From the NCBI GenBank assembly GCA_017405945.1, contig JAFQZL010000053.1:1-64000 (forward strand): DNA of 64,000 nt, written 5' to 3'. The position numbers and the translations under genes were made by a program. The notes under the pieces were generated by a model, which did not search any database, was not told the DNA's origin, and worked only from the letters and a program-made list of their open reading frames with translations. Shown piece by piece: positions 52,063-60,380 of the stretch. Source of the stretch: Acidaminococcaceae bacterium (GTDB lineage Bacteria; Bacillota; Negativicutes; Acidaminococcales; Acidaminococcaceae). Within the stretch, counting starts at the first letter, position 1. Every line of letters starts with the position of its first letter.

Positions 52063-52848
52063 ATGGCAGACAGAGATAAAATACTGCGCTACTTCAAAGC
52101 GAGTGGGGACGAAGAGCTGGCTGCACAGCTGGTGGATTTGGCGGAAGCTGCCCGAAAAACTGCCAGGTATAAGGTTAGCGGGTTTCTGGATCCCCATGGC
52201 AGGAATGTAGCTGAAATCGTGGCGGCAAACTTTGAAGGCATCCGTCTGGAAACTGACGGCGGGTTTGCCAATGCTGAACGGTGCAAGACTGCTTTTGTGG
52301 CTGAGGATTCCTACGGAACACCGGATTTTGGGATTGTATGCTATCTTGTTACCTGGGATAAACGGTATTATACGTTAGGCCACAGGGATATCCTGGGCGC
52401 GTTCATGGGCATGGGCTGTGAACGTGAGATTCTTGGGGATATCGTACTGGTACCGGAGGGCGCCCAGTTCGTGGCAGACAAAGCCTTTGCAAATTACATT
52501 GAGAGCAACCTGACCCAGGTTGGCGCGGCTTATGTGAGCCTGCAGCAGATTGGCAGGGAGGAATTGCAGGCAAAGGAAGAAAAGGTTAAAATCATTTCGG
52601 CTACCGTGGCGGCCTTGCGGCTGGATGCGGTGGCAGCAGCCGGGTACGGCATCAGCCGGTCCCGGATGGCAGAAGAAATAAAGAGCCAAAACGTGAAACT
52701 GAACTGGAAAGAAGCGAAGAGCGCTTCCCAGTCCGTTGCCGAAGGCGATGTAATGTCGTTTTGCGGCAGAGGCCGGGTAGAACTTTCGGAAATCCGCGGC
52801 ACGACGAAAAAAGGTCGCTTCGCGATTACGCTGAGACGGTACATATAA
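52063..52848 (+). CDS. ylmH: YlmH family S4-domain RNA-binding protein
   Basis: A 261-residue protein with an N-terminal YlmH domain (GFLDPHGRNVAEIVAAN, LGHRDILGAFMGMGCEREILGDI) and a C-terminal S4 RNA-binding domain (LRLDAVAAAGYGISRSRMAEEIKSQNVKLNWKEA). In Bacillus, YlmH binds ribosomes and has been linked to quality control of stalled nascent chains. It follows proC by two bases and precedes divIVA. Confidence 0.93.
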   Translation: MADRDKILRYFKASGDEELAAQLVDLAEAARKTARYKVSGFLDPHGRNVAEIVAANFEGIRLETDGGFANAERCKTAFVAEDSYGTPDFGIVCYLVTWDKRYYTLGHRDILGAFMGMGCEREILGDIVLVPEGAQFVADKAFANYIESNLTQVGAAYVSLQQIGREELQAKEEKVKIISATVAALRLDAVAAAGYGISRSRMAEEIKSQNVKLNWKEAKSASQSVAEGDVMSFCGRGRVELSEIRGTTKKGRFAITLRRYI

Positions 52849-52946
52849 CGAAAAATTCATGGCGTCTGTCATGAGAATAAATATAAAATATTCAAGATGG
52901 CATACATCAATTAAAGTAATATAGTTTTTTAGCAGGAGGAGACAAC

Positions 52947-54665
52947 ATGCTGACACCATTGGACTTAAATGGGAAGACATTTTCCAAAGGTTTTCGTGGT
53001 TACGACACAGACGAAGTCAATCAGTTTTTTTCTCAGATCTCCAGAGATTACGAGCGTTTATATCAGGATAACGTGGAGTTAAAGGATTCCGTGGAGCGGG
53101 TCAGCGCCAAGCTGGAATATTACCAGCGGATGGAGAGCACCATGCAGAGCACACTGGTTGTGGCTCAGGAAACGGCGGATGAAGTTAAGAAGAGCAGTCT
53201 TCAGAAGGCACAGGTGCTGACCAGGGAAACTGAATTGGCCTGCAATAAACAGAAAGAGGCAGCGGTTTCGTTCTGCAATAAACTGCGGGCAGATACGGAA
53301 GCTGAAATTACCCGTATGAAATCCGAAGCGGACGCCTATGCGGAGAAAGTCCGGAAAATGGCTGATGAATATGCGTCCAAAACCCGGGGAGAAGCGGACG
53401 ATTACGGAAAGTCCACCCGTACTGAAGCGGATTCCTATGCAACGGGTCTGCGCAGCAAAACCGATTCTTCGACCAGCAAGCTGCGGGAAGAGACGCAGTC
53501 ATTCGTAAATAAGATGAAAAGCCTGGCGGAAATTGAAGTGGCCAGGATGAAAGTTGAAGCGGAAGATAGCTGCAAGTCCCAGCTGGCAAACAGCCGGGAG
53601 CAGGCACGTACCCTGGCAGCGGAAGCTTCAGCCCATGCCAACCAGGTTATGGCCGATGCGAACCAGCAATCCCAGAATATCGTGGCGGAAGCCACCCAGA
53701 AGGCTCATGAGATGATTGCCAACGCGCAGAAGCAGTCTCAGGATATGATAGCGGAAGCACGGCAGAAATCCCAGGATATGATGGCGGAAGCGAATCAGAA
53801 GTCCCAGACCATGATTACCGAGGCGACACAGAAATCCCAGCAGATGGTAGCGGAAGCAACGGAACAAAGCCGGTCTCTGATCCGTGAGGCGACGGAACGC
53901 AGCCAGAAGATGGTATTTGTGGCAGAAACCAAAGCGGCTGCGGCCATGGACACATACAATACCATGGTGAGCAAGGCAAATTCCCAGAGCAAGCAGCTGA
54001 AGAGTCTGCTGCAGTCCCAGTTGTCCTTATATGATAATTTTGAGGCAGAATATGCTGTTGATCAGCTGGTGCAACCCAAGCTGCAGGCAGTCAGGAAAGC
54101 AGAACCGGTTCTGGAAACGCAAGCAGAGCCGGTGAAGGCGGAGACTGTGGTGGAAGCTGAGAATAAAGCAGCAGCGGAGGATATGGAAAAAACCGTTACA
54201 GCGGCTGCGCCTGCCGGAGAAGTCGTTGTGGAAGAACCGGAGGTTAAACCTGCGGCAGAACCTGTGGAGGAGGAACCGTCAAAGGAAAATTTTCCTGAGG
54301 CAGCCGAAGCAAATGCGGCGGCTGCTTCAAAAGAAAAATCCGTATTATCGGATAAAGACAGCGCACCGGCGGATGAGAGCCCGGACCTTGCTGAAGATGA
54401 CAGGATTTCCGTATTCAAAAACAATGGGTATGGCGCGACTCGTAAACCTCTTTTCTCAAGATTTAATCCCCGTGGGCCCATGGTTTTCAACCGAAATGGC
54501 TTTCCCCGGAAGAATGCGGACCTGCGTGTCGCCCTGAGTGAACTGCAGAAAACGGCGGACTCAGAGCCTCAGAACGCAGAGGCAAAAACAGAAGAGGCGG
54601 GAGAAACTGTGAAACCGGAAGCGCCAAATGCGGTTCCGGAGCCGGAAGGGAACAGGGAATCCTGA
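52947..54665 (+). CDS. divIVA: DivIVA-domain protein with long hendecad-repeat coiled coil
   Basis: DivIVA marks curved membranes and division sites. The N-terminal domain is canonical: LTPLDLNGKTFSKGFRGYDTDEVNQFF (about 2-28), with the GFRGYD membrane loop. Then comes an 11-residue-period coiled coil from about 128 to 323, in which the last eight units read like AEATQKSQxMI. Residues 380-572 are acidic, Ala/Glu/Pro-rich and disordered. At 572 residues it is over three times Bacillus DivIVA (164). AGGAGG precedes ATG 52947. It lies between ylmH and ileS as usual. Confidence 0.9.
   Translation: MLTPLDLNGKTFSKGFRGYDTDEVNQFFSQISRDYERLYQDNVELKDSVERVSAKLEYYQRMESTMQSTLVVAQETADEVKKSSLQKAQVLTRETELACNKQKEAAVSFCNKLRADTEAEITRMKSEADAYAEKVRKMADEYASKTRGEADDYGKSTRTEADSYATGLRSKTDSSTSKLREETQSFVNKMKSLAEIEVARMKVEAEDSCKSQLANSREQARTLAAEASAHANQVMADANQQSQNIVAEATQKAHEMIANAQKQSQDMIAEARQKSQDMMAEANQKSQTMITEATQKSQQMVAEATEQSRSLIREATERSQKMVFVAETKAAAAMDTYNTMVSKANSQSKQLKSLLQSQLSLYDNFEAEYAVDQLVQPKLQAVRKAEPVLETQAEPVKAETVVEAENKAAAEDMEKTVTAAAPAGEVVVEEPEVKPAAEPVEEEPSKENFPEAAEANAAAASKEKSVLSDKDSAPADESPDLAEDDRISVFKNNGYGATRKPLFSRFNPRGPMVFNRNGFPRKNADLRVALSELQKTADSEPQNAEAKTEEAGETVKPEAPNAVPEPEGNRES
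53328..53915 (+). repeat. 33-bp coding repeats for 11-residue coiled-coil units in divIVA
   Basis: The encoded units of 11 residues run from residue 128 (ADAYAEKVRKM, ADEYASKTRGE, ADDYGKSTRTE) to 323 (AEARQKSQDMM, AEANQKSQTMI, TEATQKSQQMV). There are about 18 units with a phase slip near residue 225. The DNA units from about 53652 are the most alike, suggesting recent expansion. Confidence 0.8.
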
Positions 54666-54666
54666 T

Positions 54667-55353
54667 ATGATCATTCTTGTACGACACGGTGAGGCGACGC
54701 ACCATACGGAGCATTTTACCGGCGGCTGGACGGATTCGAACCTGACGGATAAAGGGCGCAGGCAGATCGAGGCGGCAGCGGAAAAACTGGCGAAGGATTT
54801 TTCCGGCAGGATGCCGCGTTTTCGGATTCTGTGCAGCGATTTGAAACGGGCCCATGAATCGGCGGTTATCTTTGCAGAAAAACTGGGCGTAGAAAAAGTG
54901 GAGGACTTTGCTTTCCTCAGGGAAAAGAATAACGGAAAAGCAGCGGGACTGAAGGAAAGTGAAGCGAGGAGCATCTACTGCCCGCCTCCTACGCTAAAGG
55001 AACTGGATCACAGGAATTATCCCGGCGGGGAGACACGGCGTGAGTTTTTCCGGCGTTCTGTGGACGGACTGCATGAAGCGGCGGACTGGGACAAGGAAAA
55101 TCTGATCATCATTTCCCATAAGGGGACGATACAGAATATTATCTTCGACTGGCTGGGGATGGACATTGAGGACGTGAACCGTCTGAATTTTTCGGTGGAT
55201 ATCCTGCCTTCCAGTTTGTCCGTGCTGGGCATCAACAAATGGAAAGAACATGCTATATTCCGTCTGAACGACCTGTCTCATTTACAGGCACAGGAAGGAT
55301 ACGGCATCCATAAATTTAAGCTGGGCGCTATTGACGCGCTTTATCAAAAGTAG
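54667..55353 (+). CDS. Histidine phosphatase family protein
   Basis: A 228-residue phosphoglycerate-mutase-like phosphatase. The catalytic RHG motif is in ILVRHGEATH (about 4-13), with SDLKRAHESA and the second histidine in IIISHKGTIQNI. The substrate cannot be told; cobalamin or sugar phosphates are possible in this broad family. ATG 54667 overlaps nothing but lies one base past the divIVA stop. It sits between divIVA and ileS, and the ileS promoter lies in its last codons. Confidence 0.88.
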   Translation: MIILVRHGEATHHTEHFTGGWTDSNLTDKGRRQIEAAAEKLAKDFSGRMPRFRILCSDLKRAHESAVIFAEKLGVEKVEDFAFLREKNNGKAAGLKESEARSIYCPPPTLKELDHRNYPGGETRREFFRRSVDGLHEAADWDKENLIIISHKGTIQNIIFDWLGMDIEDVNRLNFSVDILPSSLSVLGINKWKEHAIFRLNDLSHLQAQEGYGIHKFKLGAIDALYQK

Positions 55354-55359
55354 TAAAAT
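55331..55359 (+). promoter_or_regulatory. Promoter of the ileS T-box transcript
   Basis: TTGACG (55331-55336) and TAAAAT (55354-55359) are 17 bases apart, overlapping the end of the phosphatase gene. The start would be near 55366. Confidence 0.55.
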
Positions 55360-55419
55360 AACTTCATTATAGGCGTATTTTTACAGCGCTGAATAAAAAT
55401 AAAATTGCTAATTGCCAGG

Positions 55420-55651
55420 AAAAAGACAGTAACCTGCAGAAATGGTAAAGCGAACCGGGGAGGGTGGAAGCCCGGACGAGTATTTCGGCAGTGTGAAGAT
55501 CACTTTGGAGCAGCCGGCTGAACATAATAGTAAGCATGGACGGATTGGTGCACGTTATCGCGCTGAACGAGTGGCAGAAGATTTCTGTCATGAGGGTGGT
55601 ACCACGGGTTAAGTATAGTCTCGTCCCTTTTTGGACGGGACTTGTTTTTTT
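55420..55651 (+). promoter_or_regulatory. T-box riboswitch (tRNA-Ile sensing) of ileS
   Basis: The T-box motif AGGGTGGTACCACGGG (55593-55608) lies just before a terminator at 55617-55651. Upstream is a structured leader with a GAGTA element (55479-55483) and a likely Ile specifier ATC at 55499-55501. Uncharged tRNA-Ile should pair with the specifier and T-box, break the terminator and allow ileS transcription. The left end is approximate. Confidence 0.9.
55617..55651 (+). terminator. T-box-controlled terminator
   Basis: AGTCTCGTCC (55617-55626) and GGACGGGACT (55633-55642) form a 10-bp stem with one G-U pair, followed by TG and seven T. It competes with the T-box antiterminator. Confidence 0.92.
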
Positions 55652-55701
55652 ATATGGGAAAAAATTTTTCTTGCACAGAAACGAATCAGGAGGAGAAGAA
55701 A

Positions 55702-58491
55702 GTGGATTACAGCAAGACTCTGAATTTACCGGAAACCGAGTTTCCGATGCGGGGCAACCTGCCGAAACGCGAACCGGAATTTTTAAAATTCTGGGAAGAA
55801 AACAAGATTTATGAAAAGAAACAGAAACTGCATGAAGGGCATACCAAATGGGTGCTCCATGACGGACCTCCCTATGCCAACGGCCATATCCACATGGGGC
55901 ATGCGCTGAATAAAGTATTGAAAGATATCATCATTAAATATAAATATGCCAGGGGCTATGATACTCCGTATATTCCCGGCTGGGATACGCACGGCATGCC
56001 GATTGAACATGCCTGTCTCAACGCCATGGGTGTGGACCGCCACAGCATGACGGCGCTGGACCTCCGGGCAAAATGCGAGGCCTATGCCCACAAGTTTATT
56101 GATATCCAGCGGGAAGAATTCAAACGGCTGGGCGTGCTGGGCGACTGGGATCATCCCTATCTGACCCTGCAGCATTCTTTTGAAGCGGAGCAGATTCGCG
56201 TATTTGGCGCCATGGCCAACAAAGGTTACATTTATAAAGGACTGAAACCGGTTTACTGGTGCCCCCATTGCGAAACAGCTCTGGCGGAAGCAGAAATTGA
56301 ATACGCGGACCAGAAGACACCGACCATCTATGTCAAATTCCCTCTGACCAAAGACAATGGCAAAACTCCGGAAGGCGTGAACGGCCGGCCGGTTTATGTT
56401 GTAATCTGGACCACCACGCCCTGGACCATTCCCGGCAACATGGCGGTGACGCTGCATCCTGATTTTGAGTATTCTTTTGTGGAAAACGGCGACGAAGTGT
56501 TGTTCATGGCCAGCGAGCTGGTCGATAATGTGGCGGCGGAAGCAGGCCTGACCCTGGGCAACGTGCTGGGCACGGTAAAAGGCCGTGAAATGGAATTTGC
56601 GGAATGCGAGCATCCGTTCCCGGAATACAATCACCGTAAATCCATGATTTGTCTGGCAGACTATGTTGACCTGGAAACCGGTACCGGCTGTGTACATACT
56701 GCCGGCGGTCACGGCGACGTGGACTATCTGACCTGCCTGAAATACAACGTACCTATTGTCTGCCCCGTAGATGAACAGGGCAGGATGACGGCGGAAGCCG
56801 GCGAGCGCTTTAAAGGCCTGTTTGTGTTTGACGCCAATGTACCGATCCTGAAATATCTCGCGGAACTGGGATTCCTGCTGGGTAAAAAGAATATCCATCA
56901 CCAGTACGCCCATTGCTGGCGTTGCAAGAACCCCATCATCTACCGGGCTACCGAGCAGTGGTTTGCTTCCGTGGACGGATTCCGCGATGCGGCCCTGCAT
57001 GCGATTCATAATGAAGTAAAATGGATTCCCGCCTGGGGCGAACCCCGTATCCATAACATGGTGGCAGACCGTCACGACTGGTGTATCAGCCGCCAGCGCG
57101 TCTGGGGCGTGCCGATCCCCATCTTCTATTGTGAAGAATGCAGCGAGCCGCTGGTAAATGAAGCGACGATTGAAAAAATTGCCAATATTTTTGAAGAAGA
57201 GGGCAGTGATGCCTGGTGGAAATATGAAGCGGACCAGCTGCTGCCGGAAGGGACGAAATGTCCCAAGTGCGGCCACACCCATTTCCGCAAGGAAAAAGAT
57301 ATCATGGATGTGTGGTTCGATTCCGGGTCCAGCCATATGGGCGTCATGACCAAACGTCCGGAACTGGAATGGCCCTGCGCCATGTATCTGGAAGGCAGCG
57401 ACCAGCATCGCGGCTGGTTCCAGTCTTCCCTGCTGACATCTGTGGCAGTGACCGGGCATGCACCGTATCATTCTGTACTGACCCACGGGTATGTAGTAGA
57501 CGGCGAAGGCCGCAAGATGTCCAAGTCTGTAGGTAACGTGATTGCGCCTCAGGATATCATCAAGCAGTATGGCGCGGATATCGTCAGGTTGTGGGTGGCC
57601 TCGGCCGATTACAAGCAGGATATCCGTATCTCCAAAGAGATTCTGAAACAACTGTCGGATGCGTACCGCAAGATCCGCAATACCATCCGCTACATTATGG
57701 GAAACACCAGTGATTTTGATTATGCAACGGACAAAGTGGCCTTTGCCGATATGCAGGAACTGGACCAGTGGGCGCTGATGCGTCTGCAGCAGCTGAAAAA
57801 AGAAGTGGAAGCTGCTTACGAAGCTTACGACTTCCATGTGCTGTTCCATGCCGTTCATAATTTCTGCACGGTAGAAATGTCCAGTTTCTATCTGGATATC
57901 ATTAAGGATCGTCTGTATGTATCCAGACCGGATGATCCGGCCCGCCGCAGTGCCCAGACTGCCATGTATGAGATTCTGAACGATCTGATCGTCATGCTGT
58001 CCCCGGTGCTGAGCTTTACCATGGAGGAAGTATGGCAGTTCATGAAGAAACCGGCCAATGCGCCGGAATCCGTGCAGATGCTTCCCTGGCCGGAAGTGAA
58101 GACGAAATACATTGATGAAGCGCTGGAAACCAAATACGATAATTTCATTGCGATCCGCAGTGAAGTGACAAAAGTGCTGGAAGGCCATCGCCAGAACAAG
58201 ACCATCGGTAATTCCCTGGAGGCCAAAGTAGTGCTGTACGCGGAAGGGGAAGCCCTGGAGATTCTGAAGTCTGTGGAAAAAGACCTGCCTGCGCTGATCA
58301 TTGTTTCCCAGGTGGAAGTACATGAAGGCGCCGCGGAAGGAGAAGAAGCCACCGGACGCAATGACCTGAAGGTAACCGTAAAACCGGCTGACGGTCATAA
58401 GTGTGAACGCTGCTGGACCTACAGCGAGAGCGTGGGACAGAATGCAGCCCATCCGGACCTGTGCGAACGCTGCGCAGCAGTGGTGGGATAA
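55702..58491 (+). CDS. ileS: Isoleucine--tRNA ligase
   Basis: IleRS charges tRNA-Ile. The 929-residue class I synthetase has HMGH at 64-67, KMSKS at 605-609, the editing domain with TTTPWTIPGNMAVT, and a C-terminal zinc finger (CERCW, then CERC). GTG 55702 is chosen: AGGAGG (55688-55693) lies eight bases upstream and the N-terminus DYSKTLNLPETEFPMRGNLP matches Bacillus IleS. An in-frame ATG at 55642 lies in the T-box terminator. Length and C-terminal finger point to the ordinary bacterial form. Confidence 0.97.
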   Translation: MDYSKTLNLPETEFPMRGNLPKREPEFLKFWEENKIYEKKQKLHEGHTKWVLHDGPPYANGHIHMGHALNKVLKDIIIKYKYARGYDTPYIPGWDTHGMPIEHACLNAMGVDRHSMTALDLRAKCEAYAHKFIDIQREEFKRLGVLGDWDHPYLTLQHSFEAEQIRVFGAMANKGYIYKGLKPVYWCPHCETALAEAEIEYADQKTPTIYVKFPLTKDNGKTPEGVNGRPVYVVIWTTTPWTIPGNMAVTLHPDFEYSFVENGDEVLFMASELVDNVAAEAGLTLGNVLGTVKGREMEFAECEHPFPEYNHRKSMICLADYVDLETGTGCVHTAGGHGDVDYLTCLKYNVPIVCPVDEQGRMTAEAGERFKGLFVFDANVPILKYLAELGFLLGKKNIHHQYAHCWRCKNPIIYRATEQWFASVDGFRDAALHAIHNEVKWIPAWGEPRIHNMVADRHDWCISRQRVWGVPIPIFYCEECSEPLVNEATIEKIANIFEEEGSDAWWKYEADQLLPEGTKCPKCGHTHFRKEKDIMDVWFDSGSSHMGVMTKRPELEWPCAMYLEGSDQHRGWFQSSLLTSVAVTGHAPYHSVLTHGYVVDGEGRKMSKSVGNVIAPQDIIKQYGADIVRLWVASADYKQDIRISKEILKQLSDAYRKIRNTIRYIMGNTSDFDYATDKVAFADMQELDQWALMRLQQLKKEVEAAYEAYDFHVLFHAVHNFCTVEMSSFYLDIIKDRLYVSRPDDPARRSAQTAMYEILNDLIVMLSPVLSFTMEEVWQFMKKPANAPESVQMLPWPEVKTKYIDEALETKYDNFIAIRSEVTKVLEGHRQNKTIGNSLEAKVVLYAEGEALEILKSVEKDLPALIIVSQVEVHEGAAEGEEATGRNDLKVTVKPADGHKCERCWTYSESVGQNAAHPDLCERCAAVVG

Positions 58492-58528
58492 CGGGTGCGC
58501 TCTTTTTGACTTTATTTTTCTGAAGCAA

Positions 58529-58560
58529 AAAAGCCTGTACTCAATTGGGTACAGGCTTTT
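58529..58560 (+). terminator. Bidirectional terminator after ileS
   Basis: AAAAGCCTGTAC (58529-58540) and GTACAGGCTTTT (58549-58560) form a perfect 12-bp stem. T tracts flank it on both strands, so it can serve ileS and the small converging gene. Confidence 0.9.
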
Positions 58561-58587
58561 GTTTAAATGAAAGGATTTGCTTATACT

Positions 58588-58833
58588 TCAATCCCAACGA
58601 TTGAGAATATCTTCTATAATTTGTTTCTGTGTTTTGCGTTTCTTCTTCTGCTGGGTACGGAAATTGTTGTCTTCTTTCCCGGTGGAGTAATCGGCATAAT
58701 CGAAATCGTCGTAGTCTTTGTCGTAGCTGCGGTTGTAATCACCGTGGCCGTCGTCGCATAATAGAGGAAACGACAGGATTGGGTTATGTAAAACATTGTA
58801 TTGAATTCTGCAGTGCGAAATAAACCGGTTCAT
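58588..58833 (-). CDS. Small hypothetical protein with Asp/Tyr-rich centre
   Basis: I do not recognise this 81-residue reading frame. Its centre is rich in Asp and Tyr (SYDKDYDDFDYADY), followed by a basic stretch (QQKKKRKTQKQ) and an IIEDILNRWD end. AAAGGAG lies 11 bases before the ATG at 58833, an extended -10 promoter lies further upstream and a terminator follows, so the unit looks real. A 64-residue hydrophobic frame on the + strand (58567-58761) is the competing reading but lacks a ribosome site. A small RNA is also possible. Confidence 0.5.
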   Translation of the reverse strand: MNRFISHCRIQYNVLHNPILSFPLLCDDGHGDYNRSYDKDYDDFDYADYSTGKEDNNFRTQQKKKRKTQKQIIEDILNRWD

Positions 58834-58886
58834 AACTATGCCATCTCCTTTGCCAGGCCGGTTATGCTTTTTGTTTTTCTAATATG

Positions 58887-58895
58887 ATTATAGCA
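58887..58895 (-). promoter_or_regulatory. Extended -10 promoter of the small minus-strand gene
   Basis: Read on the minus strand, TGCTATAAT (58895-58887) is a perfect TATAAT with the TGn extension, 54 bases before the ATG at 58833. An AACCGG/CCGGTT inverted repeat encloses the ribosome site and the start. Confidence 0.5.
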
Positions 58896-58992
58896 CAAAA
58901 TTGACAAAAAGGACGCAACGTAATAATATTAAAAAGTATGAGAAAATCAATCTGTAAAATCTGACAGCATTACATAACAGGAGACGAAGCCG

Positions 58993-59502
58993 ATGAAAGA
59001 ACAGGAAAAAACGCAGAGCAATGCCGGGTTTCCGCCTTCAAGCCTGCCGCGGGATCCTGAAACAGGATATTTTCTGGATGTTCCCGCGCGCATTCGGGAA
59101 ATCTATAAACACAACTGTTTTATGTCGGATTTTTTCCACATAAGTATTGATGAAATCTATTGCGGGGGCGCGCAGGTAAGCCTGCATATTGAGCATGACA
59201 AGCATGCCAACCATCGTAGTGCGGTAAACGGCGGCGTGCTGACGGCGCTGGCCTACTCTGTGCTGGGAGTGACCGGGGCTTCTGTTGGGGAGATAGTGGT
59301 GACGGCAAGTTTTTCCATGAATTTCATCAGCAATGTCAGCATAGACAGTACGGTCCGTATGATTAGCAACATCAAACATCACGGCCGGAGTACCATGGTC
59401 ATCATTGGCGAAATGTATGACAGCAGAAACCGCCTTCTGGCTACGATGCTGGCATCCATGGTGAATGTAGATAAAATAGAAGGTATACCCGGCAAATGGT
59501 AA
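58993..59502 (+). CDS. PaaI-like hotdog-fold thioesterase
   Basis: A 169-residue hotdog-fold protein, probably hydrolysing an acyl-CoA thioester. The core has HANHRSAVNGGVLTALAYSVLG, the usual HxxxxxxxHGG-like helix, and a second half with VTASFSMNFIS and MYDSRNRLLATMLASMVNV. In this protein the loop reads VNGG where many relatives have VHGG, so the catalytic polar residue differs. CAGGAGA precedes ATG 58993. It lies 14 bases before the aminotransferase gene. Confidence 0.8.
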   Translation: MKEQEKTQSNAGFPPSSLPRDPETGYFLDVPARIREIYKHNCFMSDFFHISIDEIYCGGAQVSLHIEHDKHANHRSAVNGGVLTALAYSVLGVTGASVGEIVVTASFSMNFISNVSIDSTVRMISNIKHHGRSTMVIIGEMYDSRNRLLATMLASMVNVDKIEGIPGKW

Positions 59503-59516
59503 GAATGGAGGCTCAC

Positions 59517-60380
59517 ATGAAAACGAATCTGATTTTGATTAATAATGATATTGTGGATGCGGAAGGAATCAATGTGCATCCTTTTAACCGGGGGCATCAG
59601 TTCGGGGACGGTGTGTATGAAATTGTTCCCGTGTATAACGGAAAAGCCCTTCATGCGGAAGCGCACATGGAGAATCTGTTTAATGCCCTGGTGCAGATCC
59701 GGATACCCGGCTTCTACATGGTGGATGAAATGGTTGAATTTACAACCCGGTTAATTGAGGCGGCAGAGGTTACGGACGGACTGCTTTATACCCAGGTGAC
59801 CCGGGGCATCGGACCGTACGAACTGGATTTTCCGGGACAGTGCGAGCCGGAACTGATTATGCAGGCAGTGCCGCTGGACAGGGCGGCGCTGGCGGAAATG
59901 CGAAAGACAGGCGTGAATTTGCTTACGGTGCCTGATGAGCGTGCCGTTAAATGCGACCTGAACACGTTGTACCGACTGCCGGAAATTCTGGCAAGAAACA
60001 AGGCCCGGGTCGGGAAATTTTACGACGCGTTATTTGTGAGGGATGAAAAGATAACCGAAGCTACGGAATCGACATTTATGGTTGTAAAAGATGAAATGTT
60101 GTGGACATACCCCATGAAACTGGGCAGCGTCCATGACAATGGGATGCGCCGGCTAATCAAAGAGAAGCTGGCCCCGGCTCTGGATATGCAGGTGATTGAG
60201 AAAGCCTTTACCAAAGACTTTGCCCTGAATGCGGATGAAGCACTCCTGTGTGGCTGTCGCTGTGAAATCATGCCGGTATCCAAACTCGACCGCCGTGTGA
60301 TTGGCGACAGTAAACCCGGTAAATTTACCCTGCAGCTGCAGGGTAAATTTGAAGACTACATCCGGGAACAGACAAAATGA
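59517..60380 (+). CDS. Class IV aminotransferase (D-amino acid or branched-chain type)
   Basis: A 287-residue PLP enzyme of fold type IV. The PLP lysine is Lys145 in ERAVKCDLNTL, with Glu181 in KITEATESTFMVV. The N-terminal HPFNRGHQFGDGVYEIVPVYNGK is characteristic, and the RGIGP segment resembles D-alanine aminotransferases (Dat). A D-alanine or D-glutamate role in wall synthesis is plausible but unproven. GGAGG precedes ATG 59517. It overlaps the next gene by ATGA. Confidence 0.87.
   Translation: MKTNLILINNDIVDAEGINVHPFNRGHQFGDGVYEIVPVYNGKALHAEAHMENLFNALVQIRIPGFYMVDEMVEFTTRLIEAAEVTDGLLYTQVTRGIGPYELDFPGQCEPELIMQAVPLDRAALAEMRKTGVNLLTVPDERAVKCDLNTLYRLPEILARNKARVGKFYDALFVRDEKITEATESTFMVVKDEMLWTYPMKLGSVHDNGMRRLIKEKLAPALDMQVIEKAFTKDFALNADEALLCGCRCEIMPVSKLDRRVIGDSKPGKFTLQLQGKFEDYIREQTK

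Noticed and set aside
55536-55814. A 92-residue frame across the T-box and ileS start
   Set aside because: It runs through the T-box and terminator and overlaps the true ileS start in another frame.
55783-58452. An 889-residue open frame antisense to ileS
   Set aside because: It mirrors the ileS frame for its whole length, has no promoter or ribosome site, and shows no recognisable domain. The ileS reading has all class I motifs.
58567-58761. A 64-residue hydrophobic frame (MKGFAYTSIP start) after ileS
   Set aside because: It begins inside the terminator tail of ileS, has no ribosome site and no promoter. The minus-strand frame has better signals.
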